Of a stretch of 64,000 bases of DNA, positions 9,440 to 18,679 are shown piece after piece. The stretch is from Ornithinimicrobium humiphilum. GTDB lineage: Bacteria > Actinomycetota > Actinomycetes > Actinomycetales > Dermatophilaceae. The stretch lies in NCBI RefSeq assembly GCF_006716885.1, contig NZ_VFPU01000001.1:1736001-1800000 (forward strand), given 5' to 3'. Position numbers and translations under genes: made by a program. A model generated the notes under the pieces. That model had not been told where the DNA came from. It saw only the letters and a program-made list of their open reading frames with translations, and ran no database searches. Position 1 is the stretch's first letter. The number at the start of each line of letters is the position of its first letter.

Positions 9440-10063
9440 CCCGAGGATCCCCGTCTCGTAAGCGGTGGCCACGGCCGCGGCGCGGTCGGTGACGCCGAGC
9501 TTGTCGAAGACGTGACCGAGGTGCGTCTTGACGGTCGCCTCGCTGACGAAGAGCTCCCTGGCGATCTGCTTGTTGGTCATCCCCCGGGCCACGAGCACCA
9601 GCACCTCGCGCTCCCGCGCGCTGAGCGCCGGCCGGCGCCCGGGATCGCGGACGTGCGAGGCGAGGCGGGTCGCCACGGTGGGGGAGAGCACCGTCTCGCC
9701 GGCCGCGGTGGAGCGCACGGCCGACACCAGTGTGGCGGTCGGGGCGTCCTTGAGGAGGTAGCCCGTGGCTCCCGCCTCGATCGCGGCCACGGTGTCGGAG
9801 TCGGTGTCGTAGGTCGTGAGCACCAGCACCGAGGCGCGCAGGCCCCGGCGGCGCATCTCGCGCACGGCGTCGACACCCCCGCCGCCCGGCATCCGCAGGT
9901 CGAGGACGACGACGTCGGGGTCCAGCGCGACGGTCCGCTCGACGGCCTCTGGCCCGCTCGCGGCCTGGCCGACGACCTCGAAGTCGTCGACGGCCGACAG
10001 GGTGGCCGCGACGCCGTCGCGCACCACGGGGTGGTCGTCGACGACGAGGATGCGGACGCTCAC
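9437..10063 (-). CDS. NarL/LuxR-family response regulator
   Basis: A 208-aa two-component response regulator. The receiver domain (about 1-120) has D9/D10, phospho-acceptor D55 in VVVLDLRMPG and a conserved K in GYLLKDAP. The C-terminal LuxR HTH (about 145-205) reads LSAREREVLVLVARGMTNKQIA. The GTG start overlaps the kinase stop (GTGA). It pairs with the upstream kinase, and the shared operon suggests it controls the ABC exporter. Confidence 0.95.
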   Translation of the reverse strand: MSVRILVVDDHPVVRDGVAATLSAVDDFEVVGQAASGPEAVERTVALDPDVVVLDLRMPGGGGVDAVREMRRRGLRASVLVLTTYDTDSDTVAAIEAGATGYLLKDAPTATLVSAVRSTAAGETVLSPTVATRLASHVRDPGRRPALSAREREVLVLVARGMTNKQIARELFVSEATVKTHLGHVFDKLGVTDRAAAVATAYETGILG

Positions 10064-11328
10064 GCGGCGACCTCCCGGGCGAGCGCGGGCAGCCGCAGCG
10101 AGACGGCGGTGCCCTGCCCCGGCTGGGTCTCGACCTCGAGGGCGCCGGCGAGGCGCTCGGCGCGCTGCCGCATACCTCTCAGACCGAAGGAGGTGGGTGC
10201 CCGCTCGGCGTCGAGGTCGAATCCGACCCCGTCGTCACGGACGTCGAGGAGGACCTCCTCGTCGTCGAGGGCGAGCGTCACGCCGACCCGCGTGGCGGAG
10301 GCGTGCTTGGCGACGTTGGAGAGCGCCTCCTGCGTGACGCGCAGCACGGTCGCCTCCACCTCGGGGTGCAGCGGTCGCAGGTCGCCGGTGACGTGCACCT
10401 CGGCCGCGGCCCGGTGCTCCTCGTCCCAGCGGTGCACCAGCCGGGTGACCGCCTCGGCGAGGTCGGCGGAGCCGGTGAGCGGGGCGGGGGAGAGGTCCAT
10501 CACCGAGCGGCGGGCCTCGGCGAGGGCCTCCTGCGCCAGGTCGGCGGCCCGGTCGAGCCGCGCCCGGGGGTCGGGCTCCACCTGCGCCGCGCGGAGCTGG
10601 GCGAGGACGCCCGCGAGGGACTGGGCGATCGTGTCGTGGATCTCGCGGGCCAGGCGCTGCCGCTCCTCCTGCACCCCGGCGCGCCGAGCCTGCTCGACGA
10701 CGGTCTCGTGGAGCCGCGCGTTCTCCGCAAGAGCCCGCTCCAGGTCGGCGTTGAGACGCTCGAGCTCGGTGATGGCCGCCGCCTGGTCGGCCGAACGCCG
10801 GTCGAGCTCCTGCTGCACGTTGCCGAAGAAGGTGAACAGGCCGACGTGCAGCACGACGAGGACCGCGAGGACGAGCGTCTGGGCGGCGCCGGAGGGTGGG
10901 AGGCCGCCCGACTGCGAGCCGGCCACCGTCGCCGCGACGACGAGGAGGACGGCCCGGCGGGGCCAGCCGGTGAAGGCGTCACCGACGTCGAGGAATCCGA
11001 CCCACGCGAAGAGCGCGAAGAAGGGGTTGATCCAGGTCAGCACGAAGGCCAGGGCCGTGCGCCCGACGACGTGCACGGCCATGCGGCGGCGATCGGCGCG
11101 CCACTCCGGCCGCCGCATCGTCCACCACCAGGACCAGAGCGCCGTGACCGCCACCAGGACGGCCTGGACCAGCAGCCATCGGGGCGTCCCGGTGCCGAAG
11201 ATCGAGCCGGTGGGCAGCGCGACGACGGTCGCCACGGCGAGCATGGCGAACGGCACGTAGGGGTTCCACCGCTCCCAGGCGCGCCGGTGGCGGTCCGGGC
11301 TGCCGGTCGTGCTGGTCACGGCTCCCAC
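10060..11328 (-). CDS. Sensor histidine kinase, HisKA_3 type
   Basis: A 422-aa membrane kinase. About six hydrophobic segments fill residues 25-170, then a coiled stretch (about 165-200), the HisKA_3 dimerisation helix with phospho-acceptor histidine (RLAREIHDTIAQSLAG) and an HATPase domain with NVAKHASA and DVRDDGVGF. It has no large extracellular sensor domain, so it is probably an intramembrane-sensing kinase. A second in-frame GTG at 11319 also has a ribosome-binding site (GGGAG), so the true start is uncertain by 3 residues. It begins 4 bp after the ABC permease stop. Confidence 0.93.
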   Translation of the reverse strand: MGAVTSTTGSPDRHRRAWERWNPYVPFAMLAVATVVALPTGSIFGTGTPRWLLVQAVLVAVTALWSWWWTMRRPEWRADRRRMAVHVVGRTALAFVLTWINPFFALFAWVGFLDVGDAFTGWPRRAVLLVVAATVAGSQSGGLPPSGAAQTLVLAVLVVLHVGLFTFFGNVQQELDRRSADQAAAITELERLNADLERALAENARLHETVVEQARRAGVQEERQRLAREIHDTIAQSLAGVLAQLRAAQVEPDPRARLDRAADLAQEALAEARRSVMDLSPAPLTGSADLAEAVTRLVHRWDEEHRAAAEVHVTGDLRPLHPEVEATVLRVTQEALSNVAKHASATRVGVTLALDDEEVLLDVRDDGVGFDLDAERAPTSFGLRGMRQRAERLAGALEVETQPGQGTAVSLRLPALAREVAA

Positions 11329-11332
11329 CCTC

Positions 11333-12124
11333 TCACTCCCAGCGGAAGGTGCGCACGGACACCGCGCCGGTGAGGACCGTCCACACCAGCACGACGAGCA
11401 CGTCCCGCAGCTGCGGCAGGTCGCCGACCAGCGCCGCGGTCATGGCCTGGACCGAGGCACCCATCGGCGTCAGGTCGACCACGGTGCGCAGCGCGCCACC
11501 CATCCCCTCGACGGGGAACCAGACGCCGGCGGTGAACATCGAGCCGAAGAAGAGGATGCTCGCCAGCACGGTGCCGGCCCGCGCGTTGGGCGCGACGGCC
11601 GTCGCGACCGCGCCGAGCGAAAAGGCCGCGAGCAGCCCGAGCAGGTAGGCGCCAGCGTAGGCGGCCAGCGCCTGTGGCAAGGGCACGTCGAAGACGAGAC
11701 GCCCCACGAGCAGGACCAGGACCGAGGAGGCCGTGACCGCGGCGCCGTGCAGCAGCACCTGCGCCCCGAGCAGGCTGGGCGGGCGCACCGGGGTGGTGCG
11801 CAGGCGGCGCAGCACGCCGGCCTCCCGGTAGGCCCAGATCAGCGCGGGCATCGACATGATCGCCGCCATGATCATCGACATGACGATCATCGTCGGCACG
11901 TAGAGGTCGATGACCCGCAGCCCGCCCAGGTCGGCCGACGGCTCGCGGAAGGACGGGACCGCGCCCAGGATGCACAGCAGGGCGACGGGGAAGAGCAGGA
12001 TCCAGAAGAGCGAGCCCAGCTCGCGCCCGAACAGGCGGGCCTCGGTGCGCAGCACGGCGGCCGTCGGCGCGGCGCGACGGGCGGGCTTCGGGGTGGCGGT
12101 GGTCGTGGTGGTCGAGAGGGTCAT
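11333..12124 (-). CDS. ABC-2 type transporter permease
   Basis: A 263-aa membrane subunit of a type-2 ABC exporter. A basic N-terminus is followed by about six transmembrane segments (FWILLFPVALLCIL, VPTMIVMSMIMAAIM and others), and it has the ABC-2 signature region YREAGVLRRLRTTPV. The ATG shares ATGA with the stop of the ATPase gene. The genes run ATPase-permease-kinase-regulator, a layout used for antibiotic or antimicrobial-peptide efflux, but no precursor peptide or synthetase is visible and the substrate is unknown. Confidence 0.92.
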   Translation of the reverse strand: MTLSTTTTTATPKPARRAAPTAAVLRTEARLFGRELGSLFWILLFPVALLCILGAVPSFREPSADLGGLRVIDLYVPTMIVMSMIMAAIMSMPALIWAYREAGVLRRLRTTPVRPPSLLGAQVLLHGAAVTASSVLVLLVGRLVFDVPLPQALAAYAGAYLLGLLAAFSLGAVATAVAPNARAGTVLASILFFGSMFTAGVWFPVEGMGGALRTVVDLTPMGASVQAMTAALVGDLPQLRDVLVVLVWTVLTGAVSVRTFRWE

Positions 12125-13053
12125 GCCAGCTCCTCGGCGAGGTGGGCTGTTGCGGAGGTCAGGTCGAGGTATGCGGTGTCGAGGCTGCCGTCGACGACCC
12201 GCAGGGAGGCGGGGGTCACCCCCTGGGCGGAGAGCGCCGCGAGCACGTCCAGGACGCTGTCCTCGGCGCCCTCGACGGTGACCCGCCCGGACGTGGAGCG
12301 GACGTCGGCGACGCCCGGCAGCTCGCGCAGCGCCTGCAGGTCGACGGGCGCGCCGGGGGTGAAGGAGATGACGGTCGCGGAGGTGGCGGCCCGGATGAGC
12401 CCGTCCGGGGTGTCGAGCGCCCGGACGCGGCCCTCGCTGATGATGGCGATGCGGTCGCAGAGCGACTGCGCCTCCTCCATGGAGTGCGTGACGAGGAGGA
12501 CGGTCACGCCGCGGTCGCGGACGTCGCGGACCAGGTCCCAGACCTCGCGCCGGGCGCGGGGGTCCAGACCCGTGGTCAGCTCGTCGAGGATCGCGACCCG
12601 GGGCCGGCCGACGAGGGCCAGGGCGATCGAGAGCCGCTGCTGCTGACCGCCGCTGAGGTTGCGGAACTGCGAGTCGAGCATCGTGTCGAGCCCCAGCCGG
12701 GCCGCGAGCTCGGGCCAGGGCTCGGGGTCGTCGTAGAAGGCCGACCACAGCACCAGCGCCTCACGGACGGTGATCTTGGGCTGGAGACGGCTCTCCTGCA
12801 GCTGCACGCCCAGGACACGGGTCAGCGCGTCGTGCTCGCGGACGGGGTCCAGACCGTGGACCCGGATCGTCCCGGAGTCGGGGACGCGCAGCCCGGCGAT
12901 CGACTCGACCGTCGTGGTCTTGCCGGCACCGTTGGGGCCGAGGATCCCGAAGACCTCGCCCTCGGCGACGGTCAGGCTCACGTCGTCCACGGCCACCGTC
13001 GTGCCGTAGGTCATGCGCAGGTGCTCCACCGTGACTGCTGCGTTCCGTTCCAT
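12121..13053 (-). CDS. ABC-2 exporter ATP-binding protein
   Basis: A 310-aa ATPase subunit (DrrA/CcmA-like). Walker A is GPNGAGKT (39-46), the signature is LSGGQQQRLSIALAL, Walker B is VAILDELTTGLDP, and a C-terminal ~80-residue DUF4162-like extension follows. Walker B has Leu-Thr (DELTTG) where many ATPases have Pro (DEPTTG). ATG 13053 is chosen because homology starts at MERNAAVTVEHL; in-frame codons upstream encode basic low-complexity sequence. First gene of the four-gene minus-strand operon; it diverges from the his operon. Confidence 0.92.
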   Translation of the reverse strand: MERNAAVTVEHLRMTYGTTVAVDDVSLTVAEGEVFGILGPNGAGKTTTVESIAGLRVPDSGTIRVHGLDPVREHDALTRVLGVQLQESRLQPKITVREALVLWSAFYDDPEPWPELAARLGLDTMLDSQFRNLSGGQQQRLSIALALVGRPRVAILDELTTGLDPRARREVWDLVRDVRDRGVTVLLVTHSMEEAQSLCDRIAIISEGRVRALDTPDGLIRAATSATVISFTPGAPVDLQALRELPGVADVRSTSGRVTVEGAEDSVLDVLAALSAQGVTPASLRVVDGSLDTAYLDLTSATAHLAEELA

Positions 13054-13173
13054 GTGCCCCAGCCTCGCCCGGCGCGGCCCGCGCGCACATCGCCCGCGGG
13101 GGTGCACCGGCATCCTCCGATCGGGGGATGCCACGGCTCGACCACCGATGTGAGACGGGCGTCTCGAGCGTGC

Positions 13174-13179
13174 TAGTGT
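13174..13179 (+). promoter_or_regulatory. hisR-G: Putative -10 box of the his operon
   Basis: TAGTGT, overlapping the left arm of the palindrome at 13176-13197. It predicts a start near 13186 and a leader of about 70 nt to the regulator gene. Confidence 0.5.
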
Positions 13180-13197
13180 AATAACGCGTTAACACAC
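13176..13197 (+). promoter_or_regulatory. Palindromic operator of the his operon
   Basis: Core TAACGCGTTA is a perfect 10-bp palindrome, flanked 2 nt out by GTGT on the left and ACAC on the right; 9 of 11 positions per arm are symmetric. It covers the likely -10 and transcription start, 58 bp before the TrpR-like gene. The position suits repression by that regulator with histidine as co-effector; this is inference. Confidence 0.65.
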
Positions 13198-13254
13198 CGG
13201 GTCGTGCTTCCACGCCCGGTTCTTCTCTGTCCGATCCCGTCCGGAAGGTCCCCC

Positions 13255-13578
13255 GTGAAGCGTCGCAGCACCGTCGACCGCGCCGCCCTGGCCCGGCTCT
13301 GCACGGTCCTGGCGGGCCTCGACGACGCGGACTCCGTGCAGACCTTCCTCGAGGACCTCTGCACGCCGGCCGAGCTGGAGGCCCTCTCCGACCGCTGGGG
13401 CGTGGTCCCGCTGCTGGCCGCGGGGCTCTCCTACCGCCAGATCCACGAGCGCACCGGCGTCAGCGTGACGACCATCGGCCGCGTCGCCCGCCACCTCGAG
13501 GGCGGCGCCGGGGGCTACCGCGCCGCGCTGCAGGTGGCCTCGGCCGCGGGCGGGGAGCCCGAGCATCTGGTGCGCTGA
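13255..13578 (+). CDS. hisR: TrpR/YerC-family regulator, probable histidine operon repressor
   Basis: A 107-aa helical DNA-binding protein of the TrpR superfamily, YerC/YecD branch: FLEDLCTPAELEALSDRWGV followed by an HTH (GLSYRQIHERTGVSVTTIGRV). YerC-type proteins near his genes are proposed histidine-responsive repressors (HisR) in Firmicutes. Here it heads the his operon, 83 bp before hisG. The GTG is supported by GGAAGG 6 nt upstream, and hisG has a near-identical GGAAGG spacer. It probably binds the palindrome at 13176-13197. The symbol is by analogy. Confidence 0.8.
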   Translation: MKRRSTVDRAALARLCTVLAGLDDADSVQTFLEDLCTPAELEALSDRWGVVPLLAAGLSYRQIHERTGVSVTTIGRVARHLEGGAGGYRAALQVASAAGGEPEHLVR

Positions 13579-13661
13579 CCGCCTCCCCGCGACGGACCGT
13601 CGCACGCCCCCGAACCACCCGCCCCGGCCCCTCGGCCGGGCACCCGACCGGAAGGTCCTCC

Positions 13662-14570
13662 ATGACCCCGCCCGTCCAGCCGCGCGAACGCCTCCGTGTG
13701 GCGATCCAGAAGTCCGGCCGCCTCGGCGAGCCCGCCCGCGAGCTCCTCGCCTCGTGCGGGCTGACCTGGCGCGAGAGCCGCGACAAGCTCTTCCTCTACG
13801 GCGAGTCGCTGCCCGTCGACATCCTCCTGGTCCGCGACGACGACATCCCCGGCCTCATCGCCGACGGGGTCTGCGACCTCGGCATCGTCGGGCGCAACGT
13901 GCTCGTCGAGCACGGTCTGGAGCGCGAGGCGCAGGGTCGCCCGGCCGACCTCAACGAGTGGCGCCAGCTGGGCTGGGGCACCTGCCGCCTCGACATCGCC
14001 ATCCCGGAGTCCGAGGAGTGGACCGGCCCGCAGCAGCTGGAGGGGCTGCGCATCGCCACGTCCTACCCGCAGACCCTGGGCCGCTGGCTGCGCGACAACG
14101 GTGTGGACGCCGAGCCCGTGGTCCTCAACGGCTCCGTCGAGATCGCCCCGCGCCTGGGCCAGGCCGACGTCGTGTGCGATCTCGTCTCCACCGGCGGCAC
14201 GCTGCGCGCCAACCAGCTCCGCCCCGTCACCACGATCCTGCACTCCGAGGCCGTGATCGCCGGCCCGCGCGCCACCCTCGACGACGGCCGCCAGGAGATC
14301 GCCGACCTGCTCGTCCGCCGCCTCGATGGCGCCCTGCAGCTCAAGGAGTCGCGCCTGCTCATGCTCCGCGTCTCCCGTGACGGCCTGACCGACCTGCTGC
14401 CGCTGCTGCCCGAGGGCCACGAGCCGACCGTGATGCGTGTCGACGACCGTGACGAGGTGTCCGTGCAGGTGCTCGTGCACGGCTCCGTGTCCTGGTCCAA
14501 GCTGGAGCAGCTCAAGCACGCGGGTGCGCACAACCTCATGGTCCTGCCCGTCGAGGGGATGCTGGCATGA
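13662..14570 (+). CDS. hisG: ATP phosphoribosyltransferase, long form
   Basis: First committed step of histidine synthesis (ATP + PRPP to PR-ATP). It is 302 aa with a C-terminal regulatory domain (about 225-302), so feedback inhibition by histidine is expected. Sequence style is gammaproteobacterial: [51 protein letters not shown]. Typical actinobacterial HisG instead begins LRVAVPNKGxL. GGAAGG precedes the ATG. The stop overlaps hisD as ATGA. Confidence 0.95.
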   Translation: MTPPVQPRERLRVAIQKSGRLGEPARELLASCGLTWRESRDKLFLYGESLPVDILLVRDDDIPGLIADGVCDLGIVGRNVLVEHGLEREAQGRPADLNEWRQLGWGTCRLDIAIPESEEWTGPQQLEGLRIATSYPQTLGRWLRDNGVDAEPVVLNGSVEIAPRLGQADVVCDLVSTGGTLRANQLRPVTTILHSEAVIAGPRATLDDGRQEIADLLVRRLDGALQLKESRLLMLRVSRDGLTDLLPLLPEGHEPTVMRVDDRDEVSVQVLVHGSVSWSKLEQLKHAGAHNLMVLPVEGMLA

Positions 14571-15883
14571 ACGTCCTGACCTGGTCCGAGCTCTCCGAGA
14601 CCGAGCGCGCCGAGGCCCTGCGCCGGGCGACCGCCGCCGCGGGCCCGGAGGTGCGCGCCGGGGTCGCCGACATCCTCGAGCAGGTGCGCACCCGTGGCGA
14701 CGCCGCGCTGCGCGAGCTCACCGCCCGCCTCGACCGCGCCGAGCCGGCGGCCCTCGAGGTCTCCGTCGCCGACCGTGACGCCGCCGTCGCCGCCCTCGAC
14801 CCGCAGCTGCGCGAGGCGATCGCCGAGGCCGCCGCCCGCATCCGGGCCTTCCACGAGGCGGGTATGCAGTCCGCCTACGCCGTCGAGACCGCTCCTGGCG
14901 TGGTCTGCGAGCGCGTCGTCCGGCCGATCCGCCGCGTCGGTCTCTACGTGCCCGCCGGCTCCGCCCCGCTGCCCTCGACCGCCCTCATGCTCGGTGTCCC
15001 CGCCCAGCTGGCCGGCTGCCCCGAGGTCGTCCTCTGCACCCCTCCCCGCCCCGACGGCACCGCCGACCCCGCCGTCCTCGCGGCCGCGGCCGAGTGCGGC
15101 ATCACCCGCATCTTCGTCGTGGGCGGCGCGCAGGCGATCGCGGCGATGGCCTACGGCACCGGGTCGGTCCCGGCGTGCGACAAGCTCTTCGGCCCGGGCA
15201 ACGCCTGGGTGACCGAGGCCAAGCGCCAGGTGACCACCGCAGAGGGCGGCCCCGGTATCGACATGCCCGCCGGTCCCTCCGAGGTGCTGGTCATCGCGGA
15301 CGCGGGCGCGGACCCCGAGTTCGTGGCCGCCGACCTGCTGAGCCAGGCCGAGCACGGGCCCGACAGCCAGGTGCTGCTCCTCACCGACTCGCGTGAGCTC
15401 GCCGAGGCCGTCGCGGCCCAGGTCGAGGAGCAGGTCGAGAGCCTGCCCCGCGCCGACATCGCCCGCAAGGCCCTGGCCTCCAGCCGGCTGATCCTCACCC
15501 CCGACCTCGACACCGCCTTCGAGGTGTCCAACGACTACGCGCCGGAGCACCTCATCCTGGCGCTGCGCGACGCCGAGGAGCGTGTCGCCCAGGTCGACCG
15601 GGCCGGCTCGGTCTTCCTCGGCGACCACACGCCGGAGACCCTCGGTGACTACTGCTCGGGGACCAACCACGTGCTGCCCACCGCCGGCGCGGCCAGGTTC
15701 ACCGGCGGCGTCAACGTCTCCGCCTTCCAGATCGCGATGACCGTCCAGCGCGCCACCCCCGACGGGCTGGCCGCCGTCGGCCCGTGCGCGGTCGTGCTCT
15801 CCGAGGCCGAGCAGCTGCACGCCCACCAGCGGGCCGTCACCCGCCGCCTCGACCGGCTCGCCCCCACCCAGGACGCGTCGTGA
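14567..15883 (+). CDS. hisD: Histidinol dehydrogenase
   Basis: Catalyses the last two steps of the pathway, L-histidinol to L-histidine with 2 NAD+; 438 aa. Family segments visible: [59 protein letters not shown], the catalytic YAPEHL glutamate/histidine and SGTNHVLPT. It overlaps hisG by ATGA and hisC by GTGA. Compared with E. coli HisD from memory, the conserved blocks correspond closely. Confidence 0.96.
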   Translation: MNVLTWSELSETERAEALRRATAAAGPEVRAGVADILEQVRTRGDAALRELTARLDRAEPAALEVSVADRDAAVAALDPQLREAIAEAAARIRAFHEAGMQSAYAVETAPGVVCERVVRPIRRVGLYVPAGSAPLPSTALMLGVPAQLAGCPEVVLCTPPRPDGTADPAVLAAAAECGITRIFVVGGAQAIAAMAYGTGSVPACDKLFGPGNAWVTEAKRQVTTAEGGPGIDMPAGPSEVLVIADAGADPEFVAADLLSQAEHGPDSQVLLLTDSRELAEAVAAQVEEQVESLPRADIARKALASSRLILTPDLDTAFEVSNDYAPEHLILALRDAEERVAQVDRAGSVFLGDHTPETLGDYCSGTNHVLPTAGAARFTGGVNVSAFQIAMTVQRATPDGLAAVGPCAVVLSEAEQLHAHQRAVTRRLDRLAPTQDAS

Positions 15884-16983
15884 GCGCCGCCGGACCCTCC
15901 GAGGGCTTCCCGACCGAGCTCGTCCGCGAGGACCTGCGCGGTTTCGCCGGCTACTCCTCGGCCCGGACCAGCGCCCCCGGCGTCCCGGCCCGCATCTGGC
16001 TCAACGCCAACGAGTCCGGCGACCCCAGCGCCGCCGACCCCGGGGGCGCCAGCCGTCGCTATCCCGACCCGCAGCCCGCCGAGCTGGTCGAGGCCTTCGC
16101 CGACCTCTGGGCCGTCACGCCCGACCGCGTCGTCGTCGGTCGCGGCAGCGACGAGCTCATCGAGCTGCTCGTGCGGGCGCTGTGCCGTCCGGGCGGTGAC
16201 GGGATCGTCATCTGCTCGCCGACCTTCGGCATGTACGAGGTCTCGGCCCGCCTCCACGGCGTGCCCGTCACCGACGTGCCCCAGCTCGACGACGGCCTGA
16301 CCTGGCGCGTCGACACCGCAGCGGTGGCCCGCGCGGCCCGGGAGAAGGGTGCCCGGGTGGTGTTCGTCTCCTCGCCCGGCAACCCGACCGCCAACGTCGT
16401 GCCGCTGCGCGAGATCGCCTCGCTGGCCGACGAGCTCGCCGACCAGGCGGTCGTCGTCGTCGACGAGGCCTACGGCGAGTACGCCGAGCAACGGTCGGCC
16501 GTCACGCTCCTGGAGGAGCACCCGACGCTCGTCGTGCTGCGGACCCTGTCCAAGGCGCACGGGCTCGCCGGTGCCCGCGTCGGGATCGCCCTGGCCCACC
16601 CCGAGCTGGCCACGGTGCTGCGCCGGGTGCAGGCGCCATACCCCGTGCCCGTCCCCGTCGCCCGCCTCGCGCTGGCGGCGCTCACCCCCGAGGCGCTGGC
16701 CGCCACGCGTGAGCGCGTCAACGCCACGCTGCGCCGGCGCGACCACCTCTGCCACCGGCTGCGCCACCTGGACGGCGTGCGCGCCGTCTACGACAGCGAG
16801 GCCAACTTCCTGCTGGTGCGGCACGACGACCCCGACGCGCTGCTCCGTACCCTCGCCTCTGCCGGGATCGTGGTGCGCGACGTGCGCCACCACCCCGGTC
16901 TCGCCGACGCCGTGCGCATCACGATCGGCACCGACGACGAGATGACCGCCCTCGACACCGCCCTGGGAGAGATCGACCGATGA
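15880..16983 (+). CDS. hisC: Histidinol-phosphate aminotransferase
   Basis: PLP aminotransferase (fold I) converting imidazole-acetol phosphate to histidinol phosphate; 367 aa. Visible features: [54 protein letters not shown], and the PLP lysine K225 in [14 protein letters not shown]. The GTG at 15880 overlaps the hisD stop (GTGA); upstream in-frame codons would extend into hisD. It overlaps hisB by ATGA. Confidence 0.95.
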   Translation: MSAAGPSEGFPTELVREDLRGFAGYSSARTSAPGVPARIWLNANESGDPSAADPGGASRRYPDPQPAELVEAFADLWAVTPDRVVVGRGSDELIELLVRALCRPGGDGIVICSPTFGMYEVSARLHGVPVTDVPQLDDGLTWRVDTAAVARAAREKGARVVFVSSPGNPTANVVPLREIASLADELADQAVVVVDEAYGEYAEQRSAVTLLEEHPTLVVLRTLSKAHGLAGARVGIALAHPELATVLRRVQAPYPVPVPVARLALAALTPEALAATRERVNATLRRRDHLCHRLRHLDGVRAVYDSEANFLLVRHDDPDALLRTLASAGIVVRDVRHHPGLADAVRITIGTDDEMTALDTALGEIDR

Positions 16984-18074
16984 GCCCCCGCCCCCTCTGC
17001 CTCGTCGACCGCGACGGCACGATCATCGCCGAGCCGGACGACTTCCAGGTCGACAGCCTGGCCAAGCTGCGACTCGTGGACGGCGTCATCCCCGCGCTGC
17101 TGCGCATCCAGGACGCCGGCTACGACCTGGTCATGGTGAGCAACCAGGACGGCCTGGGCACCGAGTCCTTCCCGCAGGAGGACTTCGACGCCCCGCACGA
17201 GCTGCTCCTGCAGATCCTCACCAGCCAGGGCATCCGCTTCCGCGAGGTCCTGATCGACCCGCACCACGCCGGTCCCGACGCCCCCTGGACCCGCAAGCCC
17301 GGCATCGGCATGGTCGTGCACCTGCTCAAGGACAAGGACGTCGACTGGGAGCGCAGCGTCATGGTCGGCGACCGCGAGACCGACCGCCAGTTCGGTGACA
17401 ACCTGGGGATCCGCACCTACCTGCTGCCCTCCGCGGCGAGCCCGGCCGAGGGCACCACCACCTGGGCGCAGATCGCGCACGAGCTGGCCGACCGTCCGCG
17501 CACCGCGCACGTCGACCGCAACACCGCCGAGACGCGGATCAGCGTCGACGTGGACCTGGACCAGCCGGGCGGGGCCGTCGCCGACACCGGCATCGGCTTC
17601 TTCGACCACATGCTCGACCAGCTCGCCAAGCACGGCGGCTTCTCGATGACGGTGCGCTGCTCCGGCGACCTCCACATCGACGAGCACCACACCATCGAGG
17701 ACGTCGCGCTGGCCGTCGGCGAGGCGATCCGCACCGCCCTCGGCGACAAGCGCGGCATCGGCCGCTACGGCTTCACGCTGCCCATGGACGAGGCCCGCGC
17801 CAGCGCGGCGATCGACCTGTCGGGCCGCCCGTTCTTCCGCTACGACGGCACCTTCTCCCGCGAGAACGTGGGCGAGTTCCCGACCGAGATGATCGAGCAC
17901 TTCTGGCGCTCCTTCGCCGACGCGCTGCGCTGCACCCTGCACCTGAGCGTCGACGGCGAGAACACCCACCACCAGATCGAGGTCGGCTTCAAGGCCGTGG
18001 CCCGCGCGCTGCGGATGGCGCTGGCCCGCCAGGGCGACTCCACCGAGCTGCCCTCCACCAAGGGCGTGCTGTGA
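16980..18074 (+). CDS. hisB: Bifunctional histidinol-phosphatase / imidazoleglycerol-phosphate dehydratase
   Basis: A 364-aa HisNB fusion. An N-terminal HAD phosphatase (1-165) has D10-R-D12-G-T, S54-N-Q-D, K106 and GDRETD; a C-terminal IGPD domain (about 175-364) has [38 protein letters not shown] and [11 protein letters not shown]. This fusion is characteristic of gammaproteobacteria; actinobacteria normally have a stand-alone IGPD. The zinc-loop cysteines of E. coli HisB-N are missing: residues 93-103 read [11 protein letters not shown]. It overlaps hisC (ATGA) and hisH (GTGA). Confidence 0.95.
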   Translation: MSPRPLCLVDRDGTIIAEPDDFQVDSLAKLRLVDGVIPALLRIQDAGYDLVMVSNQDGLGTESFPQEDFDAPHELLLQILTSQGIRFREVLIDPHHAGPDAPWTRKPGIGMVVHLLKDKDVDWERSVMVGDRETDRQFGDNLGIRTYLLPSAASPAEGTTTWAQIAHELADRPRTAHVDRNTAETRISVDVDLDQPGGAVADTGIGFFDHMLDQLAKHGGFSMTVRCSGDLHIDEHHTIEDVALAVGEAIRTALGDKRGIGRYGFTLPMDEARASAAIDLSGRPFFRYDGTFSRENVGEFPTEMIEHFWRSFADALRCTLHLSVDGENTHHQIEVGFKAVARALRMALARQGDSTELPSTKGVL

Positions 18075-18679
18075 GCCTGCGCGTCGCGCTGGTCGACTCC
18101 GGTGGCACCAACATCGGGTCGGTCAGCTACGCCTTGGAGCGGCTCGGCGCCACCGCGCGCCTGACCGCCGACCGGGACGAGATCCTGGCTGCCGACCGGG
18201 TGATCCTGCCCGGTGTCGGCGCCGCCGGGGCGGGGATGCGGCGGCTCCGCGAGCTGGGCCTGAAGGAGGTCCTCCACGAGGTCCAGGTGCCCCTGCTCGG
18301 GGTGTGCCTGGGCATGCAGCTGCTCTTCGAGCGCTCGGCCGAGGACGGCGGCGTGGACACCCTGGGCCTGGTGCCCGGGGAGGTGCTCCCGATCAAGGCC
18401 GACTACGGTGTGCGGGTGCCGCACATGGGGTGGAACGCGCTCACGGAGATCGTCGACGACCCCTTGCTGGCCGGGATCGGTGAGGGGGAGCGGGCCTACT
18501 TCGTGCACTCCTACGCCGCACCGGCCGGTCCGCACACCCTGGCCGCGACCACCCACGGGGACACCTTCACCGCGGTGGTGCGCTCGGGGCTGCGGTGGGG
18601 CGCGCAGTTCCACCCGGAGCGTTCGGCGTCCGTCGGCGCCCGGCTGCTGCGAAACTTCCTCACGGAGGTCGGTCGATGA
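18071..18679 (+). CDS. hisH: Imidazole glycerol phosphate synthase, glutamine amidotransferase subunit
   Basis: Supplies ammonia to HisF; 202 aa, class I glutaminase. Triad: C79 in [10 protein letters not shown] and the H-x-E pair in [17 protein letters not shown] and YFVHSYA are also present. The GTG start overlaps the hisB stop. The stop overlaps an ATG of hisA (ATGA at 18676). Confidence 0.95.
   Translation: MSLRVALVDSGGTNIGSVSYALERLGATARLTADRDEILAADRVILPGVGAAGAGMRRLRELGLKEVLHEVQVPLLGVCLGMQLLFERSAEDGGVDTLGLVPGEVLPIKADYGVRVPHMGWNALTEIVDDPLLAGIGEGERAYFVHSYAAPAGPHTLAATTHGDTFTAVVRSGLRWGAQFHPERSASVGARLLRNFLTEVGR

Noticed and set aside
13152..13165. GAGAC-GGGC-GTCTC hairpin upstream of the his operon as an attenuator
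   Set aside because: It lies before the predicted transcription start, and no histidine-rich leader peptide is present.
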